Below, piece after piece: positions 49,866 to 59,018 of a stretch of 64,000 bases of DNA. Position 1 is the stretch's first letter. Every line of letters begins with the position of its first letter. The position numbers and the translations under genes were made by a program. A model generated the notes under the pieces. That model searched no databases, was not told where the DNA came from, and saw only the letters and a program-made list of their open reading frames with translations. The stretch is from Altererythrobacter sp. Root672 (lineage in GTDB: Bacteria; Pseudomonadota; Alphaproteobacteria; Sphingomonadales; Sphingomonadaceae), in NCBI RefSeq assembly GCF_001427865.1, contig NZ_LMHH01000003.1, forward strand, positions 248,256-312,255, written 5' to 3'.

Positions 49866-50957
49866 ATGGGCACCGCGCCTGATCTCGCGGTTCGTGACAG
49901 GGGCGGCCAACCGGCGGTTCCGGTCAGGGTCCTCGTTGTCGACGATTCTCCGACGGTTCGCGCGGTCTTCGCGCGGTTGATCGAAACGGAAGCCGACCTC
50001 GCGCTGGCAGCATCGCTGGGCTGTGCCGAAGACGCCCTCGAAGTGCTGCAGCAGACGCCTGCCGACGTCATCCTGCTCGATCTCGACATGCCCGGAATGG
50101 GCGGTCTCGACGCGATCCCGCGCTTGCTCGAAGTGGCCTCTCCGGCCCGTATCCTGGTGGTCTCCTCGCTCGCCGTGCGCGGCGCTGAGCACACCCTATC
50201 CGCTTTGTCGCTGGGTGCCGCAGATACGCTGGCCAAGCCGCGTCCGGGCGAGTTCGGCGGTGAATACCGCGCGACCCTGCTGCGCAAGATCCGCCTGCTG
50301 GGGCGGGTAGCCAAGCGCGCGCGCCTCAAGTCGGAACCGCCCGCTCCGCCACCTCTTCTCCGCCCCTATGGGACGATCACGCCGCATGTCCTGGCGATCG
50401 GCGCCTCGACCGGCGGAATTCACGCCGTCGGGCAACTACTCTCTGCGCTGCCGGCGCAAGTGAACGTGCCGATCTTCATCACCCAGCATTTGCCCGGCTC
50501 GTTCATGGAGCCGTTCGTGCGCCAGCTTCGCGCGGCCTCTGGCCGTGAAGCGCGAGTGGCCGAAGACGGGCTGGTTGTCCGCCCGGGACATATCATCGTC
50601 GCGCCGGGCGACGCACACCTTACCGTGGCCGCCAGCAAGGAAGGGCTGTTCGTGGTCCGGCTCGAGCATGGCGCGGTAGAGAGTGGCTGCCGCCCCTCGG
50701 TCGATCCGATGTTTACTAGCTGCGCCAAGCTCTACGGAAGCCATGCTCTGGGCGTCGTGCTGTCGGGCATGGGGCGTGACGGAGCCGACGGAGCGTCGCG
50801 CATCGTCGCGGCCGGCGGGACCATTCTGGCGCAAGATGCCGCTAGCTCGGCGGTTTGGGGCATGCCGGGCGCCGTGGCGAACGCGGGCCTCGCGTCCGCG
50901 CTGCTGCCGCCCGACCAGATCGCCCATCGAATTGCCGAAGCCGCAGGTGTTGCATGA
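49866..50957 (+). CDS. cheB: Chemotaxis methylesterase
   Basis: 363-residue protein with an N-terminal receiver (RVLVVDDSPTVRAVFARLIE, DVILLDLDMPGMGGLDAIPR) and a C-terminal methylesterase domain. The Ser-His-Asp triad is seen as GASTGG, ITQHLPGSF and GMGRDGADG. It removes methyl groups from receptors. The next gene, cheR, overlaps its stop. Confidence 0.95.
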   Translation: MGTAPDLAVRDRGGQPAVPVRVLVVDDSPTVRAVFARLIETEADLALAASLGCAEDALEVLQQTPADVILLDLDMPGMGGLDAIPRLLEVASPARILVVSSLAVRGAEHTLSALSLGAADTLAKPRPGEFGGEYRATLLRKIRLLGRVAKRARLKSEPPAPPPLLRPYGTITPHVLAIGASTGGIHAVGQLLSALPAQVNVPIFITQHLPGSFMEPFVRQLRAASGREARVAEDGLVVRPGHIIVAPGDAHLTVAASKEGLFVVRLEHGAVESGCRPSVDPMFTSCAKLYGSHALGVVLSGMGRDGADGASRIVAAGGTILAQDAASSAVWGMPGAVANAGLASALLPPDQIAHRIAEAAGVA

Positions 50958-51853
50958 CTGACCATAGCCAGAACGCCCTCGGTATCGTCGCCGGACTGCT
51001 CGAGGCCCGCACGGGCCAGAAGCTGACGAGCGACCGGCTATGGCGCGTGGGGACGGCCCTGTCGGGTGTCCTGCGCCAGAACGAGCTGGAGACGCTGGAA
51101 GACCTGGCTCAGCGCCTTGGCAAGCCCAACCAGGGAGCGCTGGCGCAGAAGGTGGTCGAAGCGCTGCTCAATAACGAGACCTACTTCTTCCGCGACCGGG
51201 CGATGTTCGACCAGCTCAGCAACACGGTCCTGCCGATGCTGGCCAAGCGCCGCGAAGCGACTAAGCGGCTGTCGATCTGGTCGGTCGGGTGCTCGACCGG
51301 GCAGGAAGCCTATTCGGTCGCCATGCTGTTCGCAGAACTGCCGGCGCGGTGGCGCGGCTGGACCATCGAGATCCTCGGTACCGACGTGGCGCGCTCTGTC
51401 GTGGAGGCAGCGCGCGAAGGCAACTTCTCGCAGTTCCAGATTCAGCGCGGCCTTGGCGTCGCGCAGATGGTCAGCTTCTTCGAGGAATCGCGCACTGGAT
51501 GGCGCGCCAAGGAGAACCTGCGCAAGATGGTGCGGTTCGAGACGCACAACCTGCTCGACACGCCGCCCGAGCCGGGTCGCTTCGACCTGGTCCTGTGCCG
51601 CAACGTGCTGCTCTACTTCGATCGCGCCACTCGCGAACGCGCCTTCGTGCGCCTATCGACGGCCCTCTCACCCGACGGCCTGCTGATGCTCGGCGCAGGC
51701 GAAACCACTGTCGGACAGACCGACGTGCTGGTTCCTGAAACGAGCGGTTCGGGCTTCCACCGCCTGGCCATCGGTGCGCCGTCAGCGGGCGTGAGGACTG
51801 CCTTTGGCAGCCGCCAACCCCACGGTGACGTGGGCGTCACCGGAACAAGGTAA
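50954..51853 (+). CDS. cheR: Chemotaxis methyltransferase
   Basis: 299-residue receptor methyltransferase. Family blocks are ALLNNETYFFRDRAMFDQLS, IWSVGCSTGQEAYSVAMLFA (SAM motif I), GTDVARSVVEAAREGNFSQF and FDLVLCRNVLLYFDRATRE. It starts at the ATG overlapping the cheB stop. Partner of the methylesterase CheB. Confidence 0.95.
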   Translation: MTDHSQNALGIVAGLLEARTGQKLTSDRLWRVGTALSGVLRQNELETLEDLAQRLGKPNQGALAQKVVEALLNNETYFFRDRAMFDQLSNTVLPMLAKRREATKRLSIWSVGCSTGQEAYSVAMLFAELPARWRGWTIEILGTDVARSVVEAAREGNFSQFQIQRGLGVAQMVSFFEESRTGWRAKENLRKMVRFETHNLLDTPPEPGRFDLVLCRNVLLYFDRATRERAFVRLSTALSPDGLLMLGAGETTVGQTDVLVPETSGSGFHRLAIGAPSAGVRTAFGSRQPHGDVGVTGTR

Positions 51854-51893
51854 ATCCCAAGTTACGATACCTTAAGAGGTTCGTTCTATCGCG

Positions 51894-53462
51894 ATGACTG
51901 GAATCACGGGGGAAGGGTTTCCAGGCGTGTTGCATGCGATTGGCCTGAAGCAAATGCGTCCAGCGGTGCTTGTCATCGCGCCGGTCGCTGTGCTTTCGCT
52001 GATCTCTGCCACAGTGCTTGCGATGCTGCTCAACCGCGCAGGCGCGGACTTGAGTTCCTCCCAGTCGATCCTCGTCACCGGCGGCATCGCTTACGGTACG
52101 GCCGTCATCCTGCTGATCCGCTTCGGACTATCGAGCGTCGGCAAGCTCGAGGACCTGGGGCTCACCGATACGCTTGCGGCCATGCCCAACCGGCGGGCGC
52201 TGCATCTCGATTACGCTCGCGCCGCTCCCGGTACGGAGAGGGCCTTGGCGCTGCTCGACCTCGACGGCTTCAAGTCGGTTAACGACCAGTACGGCCACTT
52301 CATCGGCGACCGGCTGATCAAGGAATGCGCCAAGATCCTGGCCGAAGTCTGCGGCAAGGAAGGCCGCGCCTATCGCCTCGGCGGAGACGAGTTCGCGATC
52401 CTGGTGGTCGGCCCCATTGCCGGCAACATCCTCGAAGGCATCTGCCACACCCTGCTCGGTCGCCTCGGCCAGTCGGTGACTATTGACGAACGCAAGCTCC
52501 AGATCGGCGCCAGCGTCGGCCTGTCGCGCAGTAGCCGACGGGACGAGCTGTCCTCATCGGAACTCCTGCGCCGCTCGGACATGGCGATGTACGTCTCCAA
52601 GGACGCAGGTCGGAACCGCTGCACCTGGTTCAGCGACGACTTCGATCGCAACCGCGACGTCACCCAGCAAGTCGAAGCCGAACTGCGCGAAGCGCTGCGG
52701 CTGGAAGAATTCCGCCTCGCTTACCAGCCGCTCGTCGACGCCAAGAGCGGCGACATCGTCGCGGCCGAAGCGCTGCTGCGGTGGAAGCGTGCCGACGGCA
52801 CGATGGTCAGCCCGGGCGTGTTCGTCCCGATCGCCGAGAAGTGCGGGGTGATCTACCAGATCGGCCTGTGGGTCCTGCGCACGGCGTGTCGCGAGGCGCT
52901 GGCGTGGGACGAGATCAAGCTGTCGATCAACGTCTCGCCGGTGCAGCTGCGCAATCCGGAATTCCCGGTCGAGCTCGGTCATATCCTCGAAGAGACCGGC
53001 TTCCCGCCCTCGCGTCTCGAGCTCGAGGTGACGGAAACCTATCTTGTTAGCGATCCGGTGGTGGCGAACCGCAACCTCGACGTGATCCGCAAGTTCGGCG
53101 TCGGCATCGCGCTCGACGACTTCGGCACCGGCTATGCCTCGATCGGCTTCCTGCGCAACTTCCGCTTCGAAAAGCTCAAGCTCGATCGCACGATGATCGT
53201 CGATGCCGGGCTGGATAGCGGTTCGCTGGCCATGATGGCCTCGAGCATCGCGGTGGCGCGGGCGATGGACATGGAAGTCACGGCCGAAGGCGTCGAAACC
53301 GAAGCTCAGGCCAACTTGGTCCGCACCGCAGGGTGCGATCAGATTCAGGGTTGGTATTACTACAAGGCGATCTCGGCGGGCGAAATCCGCGGCCATCTGG
53401 ACGAGATCCGTAACCGCAACAACACATTGGGTATTGGGGAAGCACATGGACATGTCGGATAA
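51894..53462 (+). CDS. Bifunctional diguanylate cyclase / phosphodiesterase (GGDEF-EAL)
   Basis: 522-residue membrane protein with two hydrophobic segments near the N-terminus ([20 protein letters not shown] and a second around 65-80). The GGDEF domain has [10 protein letters not shown] intact, with no recognisable RxxD inhibitory site just before it. The EAL domain has [13 protein letters not shown], the catalytic [13 protein letters not shown] and AEGVETEAQ, all consistent with an active phosphodiesterase. Both activities look possible, so net effect on c-di-GMP cannot be predicted. It sits between cheR and the MCP, which suggests the chemosensory array controls c-di-GMP; that is inference. 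Confidence 0.93.
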   Translation: MTGITGEGFPGVLHAIGLKQMRPAVLVIAPVAVLSLISATVLAMLLNRAGADLSSSQSILVTGGIAYGTAVILLIRFGLSSVGKLEDLGLTDTLAAMPNRRALHLDYARAAPGTERALALLDLDGFKSVNDQYGHFIGDRLIKECAKILAEVCGKEGRAYRLGGDEFAILVVGPIAGNILEGICHTLLGRLGQSVTIDERKLQIGASVGLSRSSRRDELSSSELLRRSDMAMYVSKDAGRNRCTWFSDDFDRNRDVTQQVEAELREALRLEEFRLAYQPLVDAKSGDIVAAEALLRWKRADGTMVSPGVFVPIAEKCGVIYQIGLWVLRTACREALAWDEIKLSINVSPVQLRNPEFPVELGHILEETGFPPSRLELEVTETYLVSDPVVANRNLDVIRKFGVGIALDDFGTGYASIGFLRNFRFEKLKLDRTMIVDAGLDSGSLAMMASSIAVARAMDMEVTAEGVETEAQANLVRTAGCDQIQGWYYYKAISAGEIRGHLDEIRNRNNTLGIGEAHGHVG

Positions 53463-54843
53463 GCTCGTGGCCGAAGGGGCGGACGAACTCGAACGCGAGC
53501 GCGAGCGGCTAAAGGCGGCGGCGGAGTACTATGGCACGCCCCAAGGCGACAACTCGGTGTCCTCGATCGGCGTACGCATCAAGCTGATGTTCAGCGCCTC
53601 GGCGGGCGCTTCGACGCTGCTCGGCACGTTGGCGCTGGCCGGCCTGATGGGCAAAGGGTCCGGGAATGGCGGCCTGCTGATCGCCATGGGCATGGTCGCC
53701 CTGGCCACGGTGGCGATCTCGATCGTCTCGATCCGCTTCGTGCAGGACCAGCTGGTCCACCCGATCGAATCTCTCTGCTCGGCGATGCGCGAACTGGCGC
53801 AGGGCAACCGCGAAGTCTTCGTCCCGCACGTCGACCGCCAGGACGAAGTCGGCGCGATGGCGCGCTACCTCGTGGTGATCAAGAAGGCCGCCAACAAGTT
53901 CGACCGCATGCGCAAGGAGCGTGAAGACGCCCAAGCCGAGGAGCTGGTGCGTGAGGCCGAAATGGCGGCCGAGCGTGAACAGCACCGGGTCAAGCAGGCC
54001 GAAACGCTGCGCCAGCTGGCCGACAAGTTCGAACGCACCGTGGGCGAGATCGTCGGCGGCGTGGCTGCGGCCTCGACCCAGCTCCAGGCAACCGCGAGCT
54101 CGATGGCTTCGGCCGCCGAGCAGTCCTCGATGCAGACCGGCGACGTCTCTTCCAGCCTCAACGAAGCTTCGGCGGGCGTCACCGCCGCGGCCGCGGCGAG
54201 CGACGAGTTCGCGATGTCGATCGGCGAGATCAGCCGCCAGGCTTCGACCTCGGCCGAACTGGCCCGCAAGGCCTCAACCGCGGCGGAACAGGCCGACTCC
54301 ACGATTTCGGCGCTGACTCTGTCGGCGAGCCAGGTGGGCGACATCGTCGAGATGATCTCGACCATTGCCCAGCGCACCAACCTGCTGGCGCTCAACGCTT
54401 CGATCGAAGCGGCACGCGGCGGCGAAGCCGGGCGCGGGTTTGCGGTGGTTGCGGCAGAGGTCAAGGAACTCGCCACGCAGACTGGCAAGGCGACCGAGGA
54501 AGTCTCCGGCCAGATCCGTGCGATCCAGGAAACCACCTCGGCTAGCGTCGAGGCGCTGCGTTCGATCGCCAAGCAGATTGCCCAGCTCGAAGCCACGTCG
54601 GTCTCGATCGCCGCGGCGGTCGATCAGCAGTCGGTGGCCGGGCAGGACCTTGCTCGCAGCATCGATCTCGCCGCGCGCAACACCGAAGACGTTTCGACCA
54701 ATATCGGCCAGCTGCGCGAAACCTCACTCTCGACGGGTGCGGCCGCCAGCCAGGTGCTCACCAGCTCAACCGAGCTGGAGCAACAGGCTTCAGTGCTGAA
54801 GAACCAGGTCGACGAATTCCTGAGCCACGTCCGCGCGGCTTGA
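53446..54843 (+). CDS. Methyl-accepting chemotaxis protein without a ligand-binding domain
   Basis: 465-residue receptor. After a cytosolic N-terminus of about 40 residues there are two helices ([20 protein letters not shown] and [20 protein letters not shown]) with only a short glycine-rich loop between, so there is almost no periplasmic part. A HAMP-like segment follows, then a long signalling coiled coil with the tip block [20 protein letters not shown]. The chemosensory output and methylation helices are intact. Any stimulus would come through the membrane or the cytosol. It starts inside the GGDEF-EAL gene at ATG 53446 with GGGGAA upstream and ends the operon. Confidence 0.9.
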   Translation: MDMSDKLVAEGADELERERERLKAAAEYYGTPQGDNSVSSIGVRIKLMFSASAGASTLLGTLALAGLMGKGSGNGGLLIAMGMVALATVAISIVSIRFVQDQLVHPIESLCSAMRELAQGNREVFVPHVDRQDEVGAMARYLVVIKKAANKFDRMRKEREDAQAEELVREAEMAAEREQHRVKQAETLRQLADKFERTVGEIVGGVAAASTQLQATASSMASAAEQSSMQTGDVSSSLNEASAGVTAAAAASDEFAMSIGEISRQASTSAELARKASTAAEQADSTISALTLSASQVGDIVEMISTIAQRTNLLALNASIEAARGGEAGRGFAVVAAEVKELATQTGKATEEVSGQIRAIQETTSASVEALRSIAKQIAQLEATSVSIAAAVDQQSVAGQDLARSIDLAARNTEDVSTNIGQLRETSLSTGAAASQVLTSSTELEQQASVLKNQVDEFLSHVRAA

Positions 54844-54848
54844 GCTAA

Positions 54849-54921
54849 GTGGTTCGACAGGCTCACCACGAACGGGGCTAGACTACTCTACCTCCGTTCG
54901 TCCTGAGCTTGTCGAAGGACC
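54849..54921. repeat. REP-like palindromic repeat pair (copy 3)
   Basis: Units GTGGTTCGACAGGCTCACCA (from 54849) and CGTTCGTCCTGAGCTTGTCG (from 54894), same order as copy 1 at 12902. It follows the MCP stop and lies just before the small Cys-rich gene's stop codon. Confidence 0.8.
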
Positions 54922-54936
54922 CTTGCTGACTAGCGC

Positions 54937-55167
54937 TCAGAAGAACGGGCGCGAGAGCATGTCGAACGCGCGATAGATGCTCAGGTAAGGGCGCGCGCAA
55001 TCGGCATGGTAGAGACCGTTGAGGTCTTCCAGGTGATGCTCGTGATCGACCGGGAATGCGACCGTTTCGGTCGGCGCGCCGGGCTCGATGAACTGCTTGC
55101 AACTGTGGCAGCGGGGCGGAAGCGGCTCATAGCCACCTTCTCCCGACGCCGGGATATCCATGAACAT
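54937..55167 (-). CDS. Small hypothetical protein with CxxC and DHEHH motifs
   Basis: 76 residues beginning MFMDIPASGEGGYEPLPPRC and containing RCHSCKQFIEPG, VAFPVDHEHHLEDLNGLYHA and DCARPYLSIYRA. The Cys/His pattern could hold a zinc ion. No family recognised. AAAGG precedes the ATG by seven bases. Convergent with the MCP gene across a REP pair. Confidence 0.6.
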   Translation of the reverse strand: MFMDIPASGEGGYEPLPPRCHSCKQFIEPGAPTETVAFPVDHEHHLEDLNGLYHADCARPYLSIYRAFDMLSRPFF

Positions 55168-55263
55168 TTAGCGACCTTTCGTCCACCGGGCGTCCGACCC
55201 GGCCCCTGCTCGCGATTGGGCCACACTGTGGGCGTGGCAGCAATCAATCGGGCAGCATTTCTC

Positions 55264-55359
55264 GGGGATATTTCCCGCCCGACTAGGGGTAAATCCCGAG
55301 GGTGAACGAAAGCTGACACCCGTGGCTTCCCGCCGCCGACATCGGGACAAATCCCGATG
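55264..55359. promoter_or_regulatory. Three GGG-(A/T)-rich-CCC boxes upstream of the DUF3313 gene
   Basis: GGGGATATTTCCC (55264-55276), GGGGTAAATCCC (55286-55297) and GGGACAAATCCC (55344-55355) are spaced along 96 bases. The last is the centre of a perfect 8-bp-arm hairpin CATCGGGA-CAAA-TCCCGATG (55340-55359). They may be operator half-sites or a transcribed hairpin; no regulator is known to me. Otherwise 55168-55498 shows no gene. Confidence 0.35.
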
Positions 55360-55498
55360 GCTCCAGACGACCAGCGTCGTAATCAATTGCTTCAAATTGC
55401 GATGGAACCCATCCGGCGGCGGTCGCTAGCGCGAAACTTCAACTTCTGCGCCGTCAATCAGAACCCTTCCGGTTCCTCGCGCCGAAGGAGGCAAGTCT

Positions 55499-56203
55499 AT
55501 GCCCAATCCGAAACTGCTCCGCCGATTCGTTATCGCTCCGCTGCTGCTGGCGGCGGCTGTGCCGCTGGTTGCCCAACCGGTGGACGGCAACTGGGACGGG
55601 CTGCTCGAAGTGAAGGCCAAGAAGATGGACAAGGTCTATCTCCTGCCCAACGCCGACTTCAGGACTTACACCAAGGTCATGATCGACCCGACCGAGGTGT
55701 CCTTCAAGAAGAACTGGCAGCGCGACCAGAACCGCGACCGGCTCGACCTCGCCAACCGTGTGGACGACTCCGACGCCCGCCGCATCATCGACGCGGCGCA
55801 GAAGGGCTTCGATAAGTACTTTGCCGAGGCCTACACCAAGGCCGGCTTCCAGGTGGTCCAGGCACCGGGTCCCGACGTGCTCCACCTCTCGACCGCGATC
55901 ATCAACCTCGATGTCACCGCGCCCGACGTCAGTATGTCGGCAGGATCGCGCACCTTCTCGCGCGATGCGGGTGAAGCGACGCTGGTGCTAGAGGCGAAGG
56001 ATTCCGTCAGCGGCCAGGTCCTCGGCCGAGCGGTCGACCGGCAGGAATCCTCCGACATGGGGCCCTACCTCCGCAACAGCGTAACCAATTCCGCGGCGTT
56101 CGAAGAGGTGTTCAAGAAGTGGGCCGAGCGCAGTGCCGAAGGGCTGAGCGACCTGAAGGAACTGTCCCCGGTCAACCCGAGCGCGCTGCAGGCGGGCAAC
56201 TAA
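55499..56203 (+). CDS. DUF3313 family exported protein
   Basis: 234-residue protein with a signal peptide (FVIAPLLLAAAVPLVAQP). The block LLPNADFRTYTKVMIDPTEV and KNWQRDQNRDRLDLANRVDD, then VQAPGPDVLHLSTAIINLDV and RDAGEATLVLEAKDSVSGQV, match the DUF3313 envelope protein pattern. Function unknown; the family is often found as lipoproteins but no lipobox is visible here. Followed by a GC-rich hairpin array (56243-56261) between it and the sugar dehydrogenase gene. Confidence 0.8.
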   Translation: MPNPKLLRRFVIAPLLLAAAVPLVAQPVDGNWDGLLEVKAKKMDKVYLLPNADFRTYTKVMIDPTEVSFKKNWQRDQNRDRLDLANRVDDSDARRIIDAAQKGFDKYFAEAYTKAGFQVVQAPGPDVLHLSTAIINLDVTAPDVSMSAGSRTFSRDAGEATLVLEAKDSVSGQVLGRAVDRQESSDMGPYLRNSVTNSAAFEEVFKKWAERSAEGLSDLKELSPVNPSALQAGN

Positions 56204-56242
56204 TATCAAGTCGCGGTCAACGCGGTTCATACTGATAGTCTT

Positions 56243-56261
56243 CCTCTCCCCTTGGGAGAGG
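56243..56261. repeat. CCTCTCCC...GGGAGAGG hairpin after the DUF3313 gene
   Basis: CCTCTCCC (56243-56250) and GGGAGAGG (56254-56261) with a 3-base loop; a related CCCTCTCCCAAGCTGAGAGGG dyad lies about 65 bases on. Could be an RNA 3'-end structure or a dispersed GC-rich repeat, like those at 796 and 7391. Confidence 0.5.
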
Positions 56262-56460
56262 GATGAGCGCCGTCAGGCGCGGAGGCTGAGGGTCCAACTT
56301 CTCTCACCTGTCAACCTCACCCAACCCTCTCCCAAGCTGAGAGGGCTAAAAGCCCTGATCGAACCAGGCGTGGATGAACCGCAGTTCCTGGCTACAGGTG
56401 CTCGCAACCGGTCCGCGGCTGTGCCAGCATGCGTGCAAACGAGAATCTGTGGGAGGGTAC

Positions 56461-57732
56461 ATGAAGATAGGATTCGCCGCGTTCGGCGCGCTGTTGCTTG
56501 CCGGTACGGCTTGCGCGCAACCCGCCCAGCCACCAGCACCCCCCGCCGCGCCGCCCGGTCCTCCGCCCATTCCGGTGTGTAATCCGGTCGCCGGCCAATC
56601 GGTCGAATGCCGCAAGCCCAACGCGCCCGACTGGACTCCCGCCTTCGCCCAGCAGACGCGGGCGCCGTACACCCCGTCGAACATCGCGCTCAATGTCGAG
56701 GTCCTGGCCGAGGGTTTCGTCTCCCCCTGGGGCTTCGCCATGCTGCCCGACGGCCGCTTCCTGGTGACCGAGAAGGCCGGTACCATGCGCCTGGTCTCGG
56801 GCTCCACCCTCTCGCCGCCGATCGAAGGGCTGCCGCCCGTCACGGTGCAGGAGATATCCGGCCTCGACGACGTGGTGCTCGACCCGGCGTTCGCCAGCAA
56901 TCACCTCATCTACTGGAGCTATGTCGAGAACCGCCCGGCGGGCAACGTGCTCGCGGTTGCCCGCGGCCGACTGGTCGACGGTCCGGCCCCGCGGGTTGAG
57001 GACGTCAAGGTCATCTACCGCCAGGAGCCCGACCTCAAGTCAGAACACGGCAACTTCGGCGCCCGCCTGCTGTTCGACAAGCAGGGCGCATTGTTCGTCA
57101 CCCTGGGCGACCTCGCCTCCGACCCGCTTCGCCCCTACATCCAGCAGCTCGATTCCGGCATCGGCAAGATCGTCCGCATCACCACCGATGGCGCGCCCGC
57201 GCCCGGCGGTCCGTTTGCAGGTCAACCCGGTGCGCGGCCCGAACTCTACGCGCTAGGCTTCCGCAACCCGCTCGGCCTCGCCTTCCGCCCCGGCACCGAG
57301 GAGCTGTGGGAAGTCGACGTAGGCCCGTTCGGGGGTGACGAACTCAACAAGATCGAGCCAGGCAAGAATTATGGCTGGCCGCTGATCAACTACGGTCTCG
57401 AATATAGCCGCAAGCCGGTGGGCGAAGGACCGGTCAAGGACGGCCTGACGCAGCCGGTCTACTACTGGGATCCGGTGATCTCGCCCTCGAGCCTGATGTT
57501 CTATTCGGGCGACCTGTTCCCGCAGTGGAAAGGCAACGCCTTCGTCACGTCGCTCAGCCAGGCGCACCTCGCACGGCTGGTGATGGATGGCGACAAGGTC
57601 GTGGGCGAGGAGCGCCTGCTGGCCGACCGCAAGGAACGTCTGCGGCTGATCCGGCAAGCGCCGGATGGGGCGCTGTACATCCTGACCGATGGACCGAAGG
57701 GGAAGCTGCTTAGGGTGACACCGGCCGGGTAG
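56461..57732 (+). CDS. PQQ-dependent soluble aldose dehydrogenase (YliI/Asd type)
   Basis: 423 residues, a signal peptide (GFAAFGALLLAGTACAQ), then a Pro-rich stretch and a beta-propeller of the GDH-B/YliI type. Seen are GFVSPWGFAMLPDGRFLVTE, KSEHGNFGARLLFDKQGALF, ALGFRNPLGLAFRPGTEELW, EVDVGPFGGDELNKIEPGKN, YGWPLINYG and the last propeller blade DPVISPSSLMFYSGDLFPQW. It oxidises sugars in the periplasm if PQQ and a synthesis route are available; no PQQ genes are in the window. Start at 56461 has GGGAGGG upstream; an earlier frame start at 56374 lacks a signal. Confidence 0.87.
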   Translation: MKIGFAAFGALLLAGTACAQPAQPPAPPAAPPGPPPIPVCNPVAGQSVECRKPNAPDWTPAFAQQTRAPYTPSNIALNVEVLAEGFVSPWGFAMLPDGRFLVTEKAGTMRLVSGSTLSPPIEGLPPVTVQEISGLDDVVLDPAFASNHLIYWSYVENRPAGNVLAVARGRLVDGPAPRVEDVKVIYRQEPDLKSEHGNFGARLLFDKQGALFVTLGDLASDPLRPYIQQLDSGIGKIVRITTDGAPAPGGPFAGQPGARPELYALGFRNPLGLAFRPGTEELWEVDVGPFGGDELNKIEPGKNYGWPLINYGLEYSRKPVGEGPVKDGLTQPVYYWDPVISPSSLMFYSGDLFPQWKGNAFVTSLSQAHLARLVMDGDKVVGEERLLADRKERLRLIRQAPDGALYILTDGPKGKLLRVTPAG

Positions 57733-57912
57733 GGACGAGAACGAATCCGCTCCGAAGCGGATCGGTTTCTGATTGAACTATTTGAATAAGAACATAAATT
57801 CAGATTTGCCCAATGGGCCGAGACGTGAGTAACCCCTTCCACGGCTAGAGCCCCACACCGCGGCGGCGGTGCGGGGCTCGACCATTTCGGGACATTAATC
57901 AGGCGGGGCTGA

Positions 57913-58887
57913 TTAGCCCACCGCCTCCACCTTCGCCGCGGCAAACTCGCGGGAGGCCAGGAAGCGTTCGGCATCCAGCGCTGCCATGCAGCCCGTGCCC
58001 GCCGCCGTCACCGCCTGGCGGTAGATGTGGTCCATCACGTCGCCACAGGCGAACACGCCCGGCACCGAGGTCTTCGGCGTACCAGGCTCGACCAGCAGAT
58101 ACCCGCTCTCGTCCATCGCCAGCTTGTCCTTGAACAGGCTGGTCGCGGGGGAGTGGCCGATGGCGACGAAGGCGCCTTCGGTGGCGAATTCGCTGATTTC
58201 GCCGGTCTTGGTGTCGGCGAGCCGGACGCCCGTCAGGCCACCCTGGAGCGGGGCGCCGAGGAATTCCTCGACCCGCTTGTTCCACAGCACGTTGATCTTC
58301 GGGTGAGCGAACAGACGGTCCTGCAGGATCTTTTCGGCGCGCAGTTCGTCGCGGCGGTGGATCAGGGTCACGTCATCGGAGTGGTTGGTGAGGTAGAGCG
58401 CTTCCTCGACCGCAGTGTTGCCGCCGCCGATCACCACGACCTTCTTGCCGCGGTAGAAGAACCCGTCGCAAGTGGCGCAGGCGGATACGCCCTTGCCGCT
58501 GAGTGCTTCCTCGCCCGGGACGCCGAGCCACTGGGCCTGGGCGCCGGTGGCGATGACGAGGACGTCGCCGATGTATTCGTCACCGCTATCGCCGATCGCG
58601 CGAAACGGGCTGCCGCCGGCGATATCGACTTGGAGGATCGTGTCCCACATCATGCGTGTGCCGACGTGCTCGGCCTGGGCCTGCATCTCCTGCATCAGCC
58701 ACGGGCCCTGGATCACGTCACGGAAGCCGGGATAGTTCTCGACATCAGTGGTGATGGTCAGCTGACCGCCGGGCTGGAGGCCCTGCACCACGATCGGCTC
58801 CATCCCCGCCCGCGCGCCATAGATCGCGGCGGTGAGGCCGGCCGGGCCGGAGCCGATGATGAGCATTTTCGTGGTATGCGTAGTCAT
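57913..58887 (-). CDS. trxB: Thioredoxin reductase
   Basis: 324-residue FAD enzyme that reduces thioredoxin with NADPH. The redox-active CATC lies in SACATCDGFFYRGKKVV. FAD binding is at KMLIIGSGPAGLTAAIYGAR, the NADPH site at VVIGGGNTAVEEALYL, and FACGDVMDHIYRQAVTAAG near the C-terminus binds the flavin pyrophosphate. The preceding plus-strand 57847-57878 imperfect GC hairpin separates it from the sugar dehydrogenase. Start ATG at 58887. Confidence 0.97.
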   Translation of the reverse strand: MTTHTTKMLIIGSGPAGLTAAIYGARAGMEPIVVQGLQPGGQLTITTDVENYPGFRDVIQGPWLMQEMQAQAEHVGTRMMWDTILQVDIAGGSPFRAIGDSGDEYIGDVLVIATGAQAQWLGVPGEEALSGKGVSACATCDGFFYRGKKVVVIGGGNTAVEEALYLTNHSDDVTLIHRRDELRAEKILQDRLFAHPKINVLWNKRVEEFLGAPLQGGLTGVRLADTKTGEISEFATEGAFVAIGHSPATSLFKDKLAMDESGYLLVEPGTPKTSVPGVFACGDVMDHIYRQAVTAAGTGCMAALDAERFLASREFAAAKVEAVG

Positions 58888-58991
58888 GCGTGAATCCCGT
58901 CAGAAACTGCTTGCTAGGTAGGCAGTGGGCCTTGGGAGTCAACGCGCGGAGAGCAGGCGGATGGGTTGGGGTTGTTGAGAACCTTGAATAC

Positions 58992-59010
58992 ATACCAACC
59001 GTATAGTATG
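58992..59010 (+). promoter_or_regulatory. Candidate operator of the TetR regulator
   Basis: ATACCAACCGTAT (58992-59004) is an ATAC-N5-GTAT dyad, extended by a further GTATG. TATAGT (59002-59007) within it could be a -10 box only 12 bases before the ATG at 59019, so the mRNA would be nearly leaderless. The dyad type is common for TetR self-operators. Confidence 0.5.
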
Positions 59011-59018
59011 AATGCCGA

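Noticed and set aside
57847..57878. Intrinsic terminator between the sugar dehydrogenase and trxB genes
   Set aside because: A 14-bp stem with one mismatch is present, but there is no T tract on either strand; a 3'-end structure is possible but not shown.
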